This document shows, one piece after another, positions 33,479 to 41,810 of a stretch of 64,000 nucleotides of DNA; position 1 is the stretch's first letter, and the number at the start of each line of letters is the position of its first letter. A program made the translations under genes and the position numbers. The notes under the pieces are model-generated. The model saw nothing but the letters and a program-made list of their open reading frames with translations. It was not told the DNA's origin and searched no databases. Origin of the DNA: Streptomyces sp. NWU339 (GTDB taxonomy: Bacteria; Actinomycetota; Actinomycetes; Streptomycetales; Streptomycetaceae); the NCBI RefSeq assembly GCF_003143855.1, contig NZ_QFRK01000023.1:53272-117271 (forward strand). The letters are read 5' to 3'.

Positions 33479-34453
33479 ATGGACGAGACACACAAGGACG
33501 AGAGCCACAAGAACCACGCGGACCGCGAGAACCACGACGTGGTCGTCGTGGGCGGCGGTGCGGCGGGGCTGTCCGCCGCGCTGGTGCTCGGCCGGGCGCG
33601 CCTGCGGACGCTGGTCGTCGACGCGGGTGAGCCGCGCAACGCGCCCTCGGCCCACATGCAGGGCTATCTGTCCCGGGACGGGATCCCACCGGCCGACTTC
33701 CTGGCGCTCGGCCGGGAGGAGATCTCCCGCTACGGCGTGGAGCTCTGCCGGGACCGGGTCACGGACGTCGCCAAGGAGGAGGAGCACTTCACCGTCGTAC
33801 TGGAGGCGGGACGCACCGTGCGCGCCCGGCGGCTGGTCGTCGCGACCGGGCTGAAGGACGAGCTGCCCGCGGTCCCCGGGGTCGCCGAGCGGTTCGGGCG
33901 GGACGTGCTGCACTGCCCGTTCTGCCACGGCTGGGAGGTGCGCGACGAGCCGTTCGGTGTGCTCGCGTCGAGCGCGACGAGCGTGCACCAGGCGCTGATG
34001 GTGTCCCAGTGGTCGAAGGACGTCACCTTCTTCCTGCACCGGGTCGCCGAGGCGGAGCTGTCCGACCAGGACCTGCGCCGGCTGGCCGCAGCCGGGGTCG
34101 ACGTGGTGCCCGGTGAGGTCGCGGAACTGGTGGTCGAGGACGACCGGCTCGCCGGCGTCCGCCTCGCCGACGGCTCCGTCCACGCCCGCTCCGTGCTCTT
34201 CGTCGGGCCGCGCCCGGTGCCGCGGACGAGCCTGCTGGAGCGGCTGGGCGCCGAGCTGGACGAGACCCCGTTCGGCGCGTACCCGGTCGTCGACCCGACC
34301 GGTCTGACCTCGGTGCCCGGTGTCTGGGCGGCGGGCAACGCGATCGGCTTCTCCGAGCAGGTCGTCCACGCGGCGAGCGGCGGCTACCGCGCGGCGGCCG
34401 CGATCGTCGGGGATCTGCTGATGTACCGCCTGGACACCGCTGTGAACGAGTGA
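33479..34453 (+). CDS. Thioredoxin-reductase-like FAD/NAD(P)H oxidoreductase with CxxC
   Basis: A 324-residue protein: Asp/His/Lys-rich start (MDETHKDESHKNHADRE), FAD motif VVGGGAAGLSAAL, redox CPFCHGWE near residue 148, and VWAAGNAIG near the end. It belongs to the TrxR-like group that includes GliT/HlmI dithiol oxidases and ferredoxin/thioredoxin reductases; no thioredoxin gene is near, so another dithiol substrate is possible. Start ATG 33479 has GGAGGTGG upstream. Divergent from an XRE-cupin regulator. Confidence 0.9.
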   Translation: MDETHKDESHKNHADRENHDVVVVGGGAAGLSAALVLGRARLRTLVVDAGEPRNAPSAHMQGYLSRDGIPPADFLALGREEISRYGVELCRDRVTDVAKEEEHFTVVLEAGRTVRARRLVVATGLKDELPAVPGVAERFGRDVLHCPFCHGWEVRDEPFGVLASSATSVHQALMVSQWSKDVTFFLHRVAEAELSDQDLRRLAAAGVDVVPGEVAELVVEDDRLAGVRLADGSVHARSVLFVGPRPVPRTSLLERLGAELDETPFGAYPVVDPTGLTSVPGVWAAGNAIGFSEQVVHAASGGYRAAAAIVGDLLMYRLDTAVNE

Positions 34454-34506
34454 CCGCCGCACGCGGCCGGGGTGTGGAGCGCTCGCCCCCGTAGCACCAT
34501 GGCTGC

Positions 34507-36045
34507 ATGCTGCTGTCCCGGCTGGCCCGTGTGTCCCAGGAGATCGCGGCCACTTCGGCGCGGTCCCGGAAGATCGCGCTGCTCGCCGAGCTGTTCCGGG
34601 AGGCGGAGGCGGACGACGTGCCGATCGTCATCCCGTATCTGGCGGGTCGGCTGCCACAGGGCCGCGTCGGGGTCGGCTGGAAGGTGCTGAGCCGTCCGGT
34701 CGCCCCCGCCGCCGAGCCGACCCTGACCGTGCGCGAGGTCGACGCGCTGCTCACCACGCTGGGCGAGGTGTCCGGTCCGGGCTCCCGGGCCGAGCGGGCC
34801 CTGCTGGTCGGTGAGCTGCTGGGCGCGTCCACCGAGGACGAGCAGCGGTTCCTGCTCGGGCTGCTCACCGGCGAGGTCCGGCAGGGCGCCCTGGACGCGG
34901 TCGCGGTGGAGGGACTGGCGCGGGCGACGGGGGCGCCGTCGGCCGATGTGCGGAGGGCGGTGATGCTGGCCGGCTCGCTCCAGCCGGTGGCCGGGGCACT
35001 GCTCGCGGACGGCCCCGGGGCGCTGGAGCGGTTCCGGCTCACCGTCGGCCGCCCGGTGCTGCCCATGCTGGCCCACAGCGCCTCCTCGGTCGCCGAGGCG
35101 GTCGGGAAGCTGGGGGCCTGCGCGGTCGAGGAGAAGCTCGACGGCATCCGCGTCCAGGTCCACCGCGACGGCGGCACCGTGCGCGTGCACACCCGCACCC
35201 TCGACGACATCACGGACCGGCTGCCGGAAGTGACGGCGGCGGCCCTGGAGTTGCGGGGCGAGCGGTTCATCCTGGACGGGGAGGTCATCTCCTTCGACCG
35301 GAACGGACGCCCGCGCTCGTTCCAGGAGACCGCCGGGCGGGTCGGCTCACGGGTGGACGTGGCGACGGCCGCCCGGGAGGTCCCCGTCTCCCCCGTCTTC
35401 TTCGACGCGCTGGCCGTCGACGGCCACGACCTGCTGGACCTGCCGTTCACCGAGCGGCACGCGGAGCTGGCCCGGCTGGTCCCGGAGCCGATGCGGGTGC
35501 GGCGCACTCTGGTGTCGGGCCCCGACGACCTGGGCGCGGCGGAGGAGTTCCTCGCCGACACGCTGGCGCGCGGCCACGAGGGTGTCGTGGTCAAGGGGCT
35601 CGGCGCCCCCTACAGCGCCGGGCGGCGCGGCGCGTCCTGGCTGAAGGTCAAGCCCGTGCACACGCTGGACCTGGTGGTGCTGGCGGCCGAGTGGGGCCAC
35701 GGCCGCCGCACCGGCAAGCTGTCGAACCTGCATCTGGGCGCGCGCACCGCCGACGGCGGTTTCGTCATGCTCGGCAAGACGTTCAAGGGCATGGACGACA
35801 CGATGCTGGCCTGGCAGACCGAGCGGCTGCGCGAGCTGGCCGTGGAGGAGAGCGGGTACGTCGTCAGCGTACGCCCGGAACTCGTCGTGGAGATCGCCTA
35901 CGACGGACTCCAGCGTTCCCCCCGCTACCCCGCCGGCGTCACCCTCCGCTTCGCCCGCGTGGTCCGCTACCGCGAGGACAAGCGCCCTCAGGAGGCGGAC
36001 ACGGTGGAGACGCTGTTCGCCGCACACCCCGAGGTACGGCCGTGA
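34507..36045 (+). CDS. ligB: ATP-dependent DNA ligase, LigB type
   Basis: A 512-residue ligase: N-terminal DNA-binding region (residues about 1-180), adenylation domain with EEKLDGIR, whose lysine takes AMP, ILDGEVISFD (motif III-like), FFDALAVDG, EGVVVKG (motif IV) and WLKVKP (motif V), then an OB domain. It is of the LigB class with archaeal/eukaryotic-like layout, an accessory to the essential NAD-dependent LigA. Its stop overlaps a GTG start of a Nudix gene. Confidence 0.94.
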   Translation: MLLSRLARVSQEIAATSARSRKIALLAELFREAEADDVPIVIPYLAGRLPQGRVGVGWKVLSRPVAPAAEPTLTVREVDALLTTLGEVSGPGSRAERALLVGELLGASTEDEQRFLLGLLTGEVRQGALDAVAVEGLARATGAPSADVRRAVMLAGSLQPVAGALLADGPGALERFRLTVGRPVLPMLAHSASSVAEAVGKLGACAVEEKLDGIRVQVHRDGGTVRVHTRTLDDITDRLPEVTAAALELRGERFILDGEVISFDRNGRPRSFQETAGRVGSRVDVATAAREVPVSPVFFDALAVDGHDLLDLPFTERHAELARLVPEPMRVRRTLVSGPDDLGAAEEFLADTLARGHEGVVVKGLGAPYSAGRRGASWLKVKPVHTLDLVVLAAEWGHGRRTGKLSNLHLGARTADGGFVMLGKTFKGMDDTMLAWQTERLRELAVEESGYVVSVRPELVVEIAYDGLQRSPRYPAGVTLRFARVVRYREDKRPQEADTVETLFAAHPEVRP

Positions 36046-36506
36046 AGGGCGCCCGGAGCGCCGGTCTGCTGGTGTTCCGGCACACCGGTCACGGGCTCGA
36101 GGTGTTGCTCGGTCACATGGGCGGCCCGTTCTTCGCCCGCCGGGAGGCCGGTGCCTGGACCGTGCCGAAGGGCGAGTACGACCCCGGCGAGCCGGCCTGG
36201 GACGCGGCCCGCCGCGAGTTCCAGGAGGAGCTGGGGCTGCCGCCCCCGGACGGGGAGGCCGTACCGCTCGGTGAGGTCCGGCAGTCCGGCGGCAAGACCG
36301 TCACGGTCTGGGCGGTCGAGGCCGACCTCGACCCGACGACGGCCGTGCCCGGCACGTTCGAGATGGAGTGGCCGCCGAGGTCGGGGCGGATCCAGGAGTT
36401 CCCCGAGCTGGACCGGGTGGAGTGGTTCGCCCTGGACCGGGCCCGGGAGTTGGTCGTCACGGCACAGGCGGCGTTTCTCGACCGCCTGGCGGAGCACTCG
36501 CCCTGA
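36042..36506 (+). CDS. Nudix hydrolase
   Basis: A 154-residue Nudix protein with a full box: GEYDPGEPAWDAARREFQ then EELGL (G-x5-E-x7-REFQEELG). The SAGLLVFRHTG and GHMGGPFFARREAGAW blocks resemble diadenosine-polyphosphate or (deoxy)nucleotide hydrolases. Starts at GTG 36042, overlapping the ligase stop (GTGA). Coupling to LigB suggests it clears a nucleotide by-product or damaged nucleotide in repair. Confidence 0.93.
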   Translation: MKGARSAGLLVFRHTGHGLEVLLGHMGGPFFARREAGAWTVPKGEYDPGEPAWDAARREFQEELGLPPPDGEAVPLGEVRQSGGKTVTVWAVEADLDPTTAVPGTFEMEWPPRSGRIQEFPELDRVEWFALDRARELVVTAQAAFLDRLAEHSP

Positions 36507-36583
36507 GGAGCCCTTCCGCGTTGCGACGCCCACCGCGGCGCGGGAAGGTCGAGAAGCACAGCCCGTCCCGAGGGAGGCCAGCC

Positions 36584-37969
36584 ATGCCCATCGCAACGGT
36601 GAATCCGGCGAACGGCGAGACGCTCAAGACGTACCAGGCCATGGGTGAGGAGGAGATCGAGCGCCGGCTCCAGCTCGCGGAGGCCACGTTCCGCACGTAT
36701 CGGACGACGTCCTTCGAGGAGCGTGCCCGCCTGTTGCACCGGGCCGCCGACCTCCTCGACGAGGACCGGCAGAACATCGCCCGGGTGATGACCACCGAGA
36801 TGGGCAAGCCGGTCAAGCAGGCCCGTGCCGAGGCCGCCAAGTGCGCCAAGGCGATGCGCTGGTACGCCGATCACGCGGCGGAACTCCTCGCCGACGAGGA
36901 ACCCGACGCCTCCGAGGTGAAGGACTCCGGCGCCTCCCGGGTCCTGGTGCGCTACCGGCCGCTCGGCCCGGTGCTCGCCGTGATGCCGTGGAACTTCCCG
37001 CTGTGGCAGGTCGTACGGTTCGCGGCGCCCACGCTGATGGCCGGCAACGTGGGCCTGCTCAAGCACGCCTCGAACGTGCCGCAGACGGCTCTGTACCTGG
37101 AGGACCTGTTCCACCGGGCGGGCTTCACCGAAGGCTGCTTCCAGACGCTGCTCATCGGTTCCGCCGCGGTCGACGAGATCCTGCGGGACGAGCGGGTCAA
37201 GGCGGCCACCCTCACGGGCAGCGAGCCCGCGGGGCGGGCGGTCGCCTCCACCGCCGGAGAGATGATCAAGAAGACGGTGCTGGAACTGGGCGGCAGCGAC
37301 CCGTTCGTCGTCATGCCCTCCGCGGACCTGGACCGGGCCGCCGAGGTCGCGGTCACCGCGCGGGTGCAGAACACCGGGCAGTCCTGCATCGCCGCCAAAC
37401 GCTTCATCGTGCACACGGACGTCTACGACGCCTTCGCCGAACGCTTCACCGCGGGCATGCGGGCCCTGCGGACCGGCGACCCGATGGACGAGGAGACGGA
37501 TGTCGGCCCCCTCTCCAGTGAGCAGGGCCGCACCGACCTGGAGGAACTGGTCGACGACGCCGTACGCACCGGGGCCGGCGTGCTGTGCGGTGGTGAGCGG
37601 CCCGACGGGCCCGGCTGGTACTACCCGCCGACCGTTCTGACCGGGATCACCCGGGAGATGCGCGTCCACCGGGAGGAGGCCTTCGGCCCGGTCGCCACGC
37701 TGTACCGGGCGGCGGACCTGGACGAGGCGGTACTGATCGCCAATGACTCGCTGTTCGGTCTGAGTTCGAACGTCTGGACGCGTGACGAGGCCGAGGTCGA
37801 CCGGTTCGTCCGGGACCTGGAGGCGGGCAGCGTCTTCGTGAACGGGATGACGGCGTCCCATCCGGCGTTCCCGTTCGGCGGGGTCAAGCGGTCCGGGTAC
37901 GGACGTGAGCTGTCCGGGCACGGAATCCGCGAGTTCTGCAACATCACCACGGTTTGGCACGGTGCGTGA
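36584..37969 (+). CDS. NAD(P)-dependent succinate-semialdehyde-type dehydrogenase
   Basis: A 461-residue aldehyde dehydrogenase: MPWNFPLWQVVRFAAPTLMA, LELGGSDPFVVM (general base glutamate), QNTGQSCIAAKRF (catalytic cysteine), and FGGVKRSGYGRELSGHGIREF at the end. It is close to the GabD/SSADH group, so succinate semialdehyde from 4-aminobutyrate is the likely substrate. AGGGAGG lies before ATG 36584. No 4-aminobutyrate transaminase is nearby, so the substrate is an inference. Confidence 0.92.
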   Translation: MPIATVNPANGETLKTYQAMGEEEIERRLQLAEATFRTYRTTSFEERARLLHRAADLLDEDRQNIARVMTTEMGKPVKQARAEAAKCAKAMRWYADHAAELLADEEPDASEVKDSGASRVLVRYRPLGPVLAVMPWNFPLWQVVRFAAPTLMAGNVGLLKHASNVPQTALYLEDLFHRAGFTEGCFQTLLIGSAAVDEILRDERVKAATLTGSEPAGRAVASTAGEMIKKTVLELGGSDPFVVMPSADLDRAAEVAVTARVQNTGQSCIAAKRFIVHTDVYDAFAERFTAGMRALRTGDPMDEETDVGPLSSEQGRTDLEELVDDAVRTGAGVLCGGERPDGPGWYYPPTVLTGITREMRVHREEAFGPVATLYRAADLDEAVLIANDSLFGLSSNVWTRDEAEVDRFVRDLEAGSVFVNGMTASHPAFPFGGVKRSGYGRELSGHGIREFCNITTVWHGA

Positions 37970-37994
37970 CGTTCCCACGACTACGATCCGGTCT

Positions 37995-38231
37995 GTGAAC
38001 CGCGAAGTGACTCTGCCTCTGATCGTCGACGACCGCGGTACCCTGCAGGTCACCGCGGCGGACGTGAGCAAATTGCTGCGCACGGTGGGCGGGCGGTGGC
38101 TGCGGCTCGTGGAGACCGGGGAGGACCGGCTCGACGAGGACACGGTGGCCGCGCTCACCATCGAGCTGGCGAAGCTGGCCGACCGGATCGACGTGGCCTG
38201 CATCGCCCACAGCAGCGGGAGCGCGCCCTGA
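37995..38231 (+). CDS. DUF6213 family small protein
   Basis: A 78-residue protein starting at GTG 37995: NREVTLPLIVDDRGTLQVTA, DVSKLLRTVGGRWLRLVE, EDTVAALTIELAKLADRIDV. I recall near-identical short proteins across Streptomyces, now DUF6213, of unknown function. Cytosolic, no signal. It follows the aldehyde dehydrogenase by 25 bases. Confidence 0.85.
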   Translation: MNREVTLPLIVDDRGTLQVTAADVSKLLRTVGGRWLRLVETGEDRLDEDTVAALTIELAKLADRIDVACIAHSSGSAP

Positions 38232-38273
38232 ACGGTACGGCGGTGTGAGGCCGTCGCTCTCCGTCGGACGGGG

Positions 38274-38936
38274 TCAGACGGGCCGCAGCAGCGTCCTCCA
38301 GAACAACGCCTCGTAGCTCTGCAGCAGATGACCGTACTCCCGGGCACGGTCCTCGTCGAGGCGGCCCGCGTCCAGGGCTGCCTGGACCGCTTCCGTGGCC
38401 GTCCGGTCCAGGACCGGGGCCGGTTCGGCGAAGGAGTCGAAGAACGCGCAGGCCTCGTCGGTGAAGCCGTAGTGGGTGCGCAGCGCCTCGGCGATGGTGG
38501 CGCAGTAGCCGCCCCACGCCGAGAAGTTGGCGGTCACCGCGAGGACGGCGTCGGCGGGCGCGGCGTTGAGGGCCAGCCAGGCGATGTAGGCGGGATACGC
38601 CTGGCAGCCCGGCAGGGGGTCGTACGCCCCTGCCCGGTCGCCGCCCACGCCGCACGCCGCGGCGAAGGCGTCCAGCCGCCGCGCCGCCAGCGCCTCGCCC
38701 TCGGCGAGGGCGGTGAAGTACGCGGCGGCCCGCGGCTGGTCCGCGGACCTGTCCGCCAGATACCGGAACGCCCGGCGGTCGGCGGGGATCACCCGGTGCT
38801 GCTCGAGGGCGAGCACGGCCAGGGTGTCCCGGTCGGCCTCACCACGCGCGATCAGCGGCAGGAGGGGGTTGGACCGCGGGTCCGGGGCCAGTTCCCGCGT
38901 GATCGTCTCCAGCAGTTCCCCGGCCGTGCGCGTCAT
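38274..38936 (-). CDS. TenA-like (haem-oxygenase-fold) protein
   Basis: A 220-residue all-helical protein of the TenA / PqqC-like fold. Blocks seen: LEQHRVIPADRRAFRYLA, FFTALAEGEALAAR-type helix (AYFTALAEGEALAARRLDAF), AYIAWLALNAAPADAVLAVT, FSAWGGYCATIAEALRTHYG. The catalytic cysteine and glutamate of thiaminase II are not obvious, so it is probably not TenA itself. GGAGG precedes ATG 38936. Function unknown. Confidence 0.75.
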   Translation of the reverse strand: MTRTAGELLETITRELAPDPRSNPLLPLIARGEADRDTLAVLALEQHRVIPADRRAFRYLADRSADQPRAAAYFTALAEGEALAARRLDAFAAACGVGGDRAGAYDPLPGCQAYPAYIAWLALNAAPADAVLAVTANFSAWGGYCATIAEALRTHYGFTDEACAFFDSFAEPAPVLDRTATEAVQAALDAGRLDEDRAREYGHLLQSYEALFWRTLLRPV

Positions 38937-39072
38937 CGCGGCCTCCGTCGCGTCGGTCGGCCGGCCGTGCGGCCGACTCTCCCACGATCGTCCCCCAGGA
39001 GCCGGGGCCGCGGAACCCGGCGTGCCCCGGCGGTGTGACGGCCCCGCCGGCGGTCTTCCTCGCGGCCGGGAC

Positions 39073-40299
39073 TCAGCGGATGGGCATGCCCGACAGGGTG
39101 CGGGCGATGACCAGGCGCTGGATCTCGCTCGTGCCCTCGAAGATGGTGTAGATCGCGGCGTCCCGGTGCATCCGCTCCACCGGATACTCGCGTGTGTAGC
39201 CGTTGCCGCCGAGGATCTGTATCGCCTGGGCCGTGACCTTCTGGGCCGTCTCACTGGCGTACAGCTTCGACATCGACCCCTCGGCCGCCGTGAACGGCTT
39301 GCCGTTGACCGCCATCCAGGAGGCACGCCACACCAGGAGGCGGGCGGCGTCGATCTGGGTGCGCATGTCGGCCAACTGGAAGGCGACGCCCTGGTTGTCG
39401 ATGATCGGGCGGCCGAACTGCTCGCGGGTCTGCGCGTACTCCAGGGCGACCTCGTAGGCGGCGCGGGCGGTGCCCACCGCCATGGCGCCGACGGCCGGGC
39501 GGGACGCCTCGAAGGTGGCCATCGCGGCGTTCTTCACTTTCTCACCCCCCTGCCCGGCACGCTCCCGGGCACGGGCGAGGCGCTCGTCGAGCTTCTCCTT
39601 GCCGCCGAGCAGGCAGGAGCCGGGGACGCGCACGTCGTCCAGGATCACCTCGGCGGTGTGCGAGGCGCGGATGCCGTGCTTCTGGAACTTCTGCCCCTGG
39701 GAGCAGCCGGGGGTGTCCGGCGGGATGATGAACGAGGCGTGCCCCTTGGAGCCGAGTTCCGGGTCGACGACCGCGACGACGACGTGCACGTTGGCGATGC
39801 CGCCGTTGGTCGCCCAGGTCTTGGTGCCGTTGATCACCCACTCGTCCTTGGCCTCGTCGTACACCGCGCGGGTGCGCATGGAGGCCACGTCGGAGCCGGC
39901 GTCGGGCTCGGAGGAGCAGAAGGCGGCGAGCTTGACGTCGTCGGCGTCGCCGTACATCTGCGGGATCCAGGTGCCGATCTGCTCCTCGGTGCCGTTGGCG
40001 AGGACGCCGACGGCGGCGAGACCGGTGCCGACGATCGACAGGGCGATGCCGGCGTCGCCCCAGAACAGTTCCTCCATGGCGGTGGGGATGCCGAGGCCGG
40101 TGGGGTCGAAGTACTGCTGGGCGTAGAAGTCGAGGGAGTAGATGCCGACCTTGGCGGCCTCCTGGATCACCGGCCAGGGTGTCTCCTCGCGCTCGTCCCA
40201 CTCGGCGGCCGCGGGGCGGATCACATCGGCTGCGAAGCCGTGGAGCCAGTCACGGACTTCCTTCTGTTCCTCGTTGAGCTCCATGGTGAACTCGGCCAT
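39073..40299 (-). CDS. Acyl-CoA dehydrogenase
   Basis: A 408-residue classical acyl-CoA dehydrogenase: AAFCSSEPDAGSDVASMRTR, INGTKTWATNGGIANVHVVV, YAQTREQFGRPI, QILGGNGYTREYPVERMHRD and YTIFEGTSEIQRLVIAR with the catalytic glutamate. An insert at about residues 245-258 (ARARERAGQGGEKVKNAA) is unusual in length. GGAGGGG lies before the ATG. It is divergent from a TetR gene with two palindromes between them, so it is likely repressed by it and induced by an acyl-CoA. Confidence 0.95.
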   Translation of the reverse strand: MAEFTMELNEEQKEVRDWLHGFAADVIRPAAAEWDEREETPWPVIQEAAKVGIYSLDFYAQQYFDPTGLGIPTAMEELFWGDAGIALSIVGTGLAAVGVLANGTEEQIGTWIPQMYGDADDVKLAAFCSSEPDAGSDVASMRTRAVYDEAKDEWVINGTKTWATNGGIANVHVVVAVVDPELGSKGHASFIIPPDTPGCSQGQKFQKHGIRASHTAEVILDDVRVPGSCLLGGKEKLDERLARARERAGQGGEKVKNAAMATFEASRPAVGAMAVGTARAAYEVALEYAQTREQFGRPIIDNQGVAFQLADMRTQIDAARLLVWRASWMAVNGKPFTAAEGSMSKLYASETAQKVTAQAIQILGGNGYTREYPVERMHRDAAIYTIFEGTSEIQRLVIARTLSGMPIR

Positions 40300-40327
40300 G
40301 TCCCCTCCAGCGGCGGTGCACGTGCAT

Positions 40328-40365
40328 GTTACTTGCGGTAACCAACAGTCTGTTACCGGCCGGTA
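40328..40365. promoter_or_regulatory. Two palindromes in the divergent acyl-CoA dehydrogenase / TetR promoter
   Basis: GTTAC-TTGCG-GTAAC (40328-40342) and the 12-base TACCGGCCGGTA (40354-40365) are both perfect palindromes. Half-sites share a (G)TTAC / GTAA core. They lie 29-66 bases before the dehydrogenase start, where a TetR dimer pair would block transcription. Confidence 0.6.
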
Positions 40366-40471
40366 GGGAAAGTCAACTCCTCCGGACCCCTCGGATCCCG
40401 TCCGCTGCCCGGCACGCCGTCAGTGTTAGTTTGCGCAGGCGTCACCGAATCAGCATGGGTGGGGAGAGATC

Positions 40472-41113
40472 ATGGACACCACACAGCGGACCGATCAGCA
40501 ACGGTCCGCCGACCGCCGCCGGCGCGAGCTGCTGGAGGCCGCCGACCGGGTGGTGCTCCGCGAGGGCCCCCATGCCTCCATGAACGCGATCGCCGCCGAG
40601 GCCGGCATCACCAAGCCGATCCTCTACCGGCACTTCGGCGACAAGGGAGGACTGTACGCCGCCCTGGCCCAGCGGCACACCGACGCCCTCCTGGCCTCGC
40701 TGCGGGAGGCACTGGACGCCCCGGCGGGCCGGCGCGAGCGGGTCGAGAACACCCTCGACACCTATCTCGCGGCCATCGAGCTGCGCCCTCAGGTGTACCG
40801 GTTCCTGATGCACCCGGCCGAGGGCCCACCGGGCGACCAGGGTTTCGACGTCGGCAAGCACTCGGCGCCGTTGCTGCGGCGCATGGGCGAGGAACTGGCC
40901 CAGGTCATCGAGGAGCGGCTGGACCTCGGACCGGGCAGCCAGCAGCTGGCCCGCGTCTGGGGGCACGGGATCGTCGGCATGATGCACGCGGCCGGCGATT
41001 GGTGGCTCGGCGAACGCCCCTGCTCCCGGGCTGAATTGGTGCGCAGCCTGGCCGATCTGCTGTGGGGCCGGCTGTCGGCGGCCGACGACCGGGTCGGCGG
41101 CCCCGGTTTCTGA
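40472..41113 (+). CDS. TetR-family regulator of the divergent acyl-CoA dehydrogenase
   Basis: A 213-residue protein: N-terminal TetR helix-turn-helix (RRRELLEAADRVVLREG, MNAIAAEAGITKPILYRHFG) and a helical ligand domain. GGGGAGA lies before ATG 40472. Its position across two palindromes from an acyl-CoA dehydrogenase suggests a fatty-acid-responsive repressor. Confidence 0.92.
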   Translation: MDTTQRTDQQRSADRRRRELLEAADRVVLREGPHASMNAIAAEAGITKPILYRHFGDKGGLYAALAQRHTDALLASLREALDAPAGRRERVENTLDTYLAAIELRPQVYRFLMHPAEGPPGDQGFDVGKHSAPLLRRMGEELAQVIEERLDLGPGSQQLARVWGHGIVGMMHAAGDWWLGERPCSRAELVRSLADLLWGRLSAADDRVGGPGF

Positions 41114-41116
41114 GGC

Positions 41117-41662
41117 TCAGCCGCGCCCGTTCCAGGAGGCCCGCCGTACCTGGCGGGTGAGCCTGCGCCGGCGCCAGCCCGTCAGCCGGTCGGCGTAGAC
41201 GCGGCCCTCCAGGTGGTCGCACTCGTGCTGCAGGCACCGGGCGAAGAACCCGGTGCCGTGCACGGTGACCGGTTCCCCGGTCACCGTGCGGCCCTCGACG
41301 ACCGCGTGGTCGTGACGTTCCGTCCCCGCCTCCAGGCCGGGCAGGGACAGACAGCCCTCCGGGCCGCGCACCACCACACCGTCCGTCTCGACCAGCCGCG
41401 GGTTGACCACATGGCCCAGGCGACGGACGTCCTCGTCGTCCGGACAGTCGTACACGAACACCCGCAGCGGCACACCGATCTGGTTGGCGGCCAGGCCGAC
41501 CCCCTGCGCGGCGTACATCGTCGCGAACAAGTCCTCCACGAGGCGGGCCAGTTCCGGACCGAAGTCGGTGACCTCCGCGCAGGGTGCGTGCAGCACCGGG
41601 TCGCCGAGCAGGGTGAGGGGCCGTACACGTCCGTGGACGCCCGGGATGGAACCGTGTCGCAT
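41117..41662 (-). CDS. def: Peptide deformylase
   Basis: Removes the formyl group from nascent proteins. All three motifs are present: GVGLAANQIG, EGCLSLPG (metal cysteine) and QHECDHLEG (two metal histidines, catalytic glutamate). At 181 residues it has the usual length with a basic C-terminal tail RRRRLTRQVRRAS. Streptomycetes carry several deformylases; this is likely a paralogue, since no fmt lies next to it. It nearly abuts the convergent TetR gene. Confidence 0.96.
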   Translation of the reverse strand: MRHGSIPGVHGRVRPLTLLGDPVLHAPCAEVTDFGPELARLVEDLFATMYAAQGVGLAANQIGVPLRVFVYDCPDDEDVRRLGHVVNPRLVETDGVVVRGPEGCLSLPGLEAGTERHDHAVVEGRTVTGEPVTVHGTGFFARCLQHECDHLEGRVYADRLTGWRRRRLTRQVRRASWNGRG

Positions 41663-41810
41663 GGCGCTCAGAGTACGGTCCTCTCAACAACGCCCGTCTC
41701 ATCGGTGGTGCCATGGTTCTGGAGTGCGAATGGACCTCGATAGGCTGAGGCCCACACCACGTGGCCGCCAGCCACAGGCGCGGCGCGTACGCAAGGAGGA
41801 TCGAGACTTG

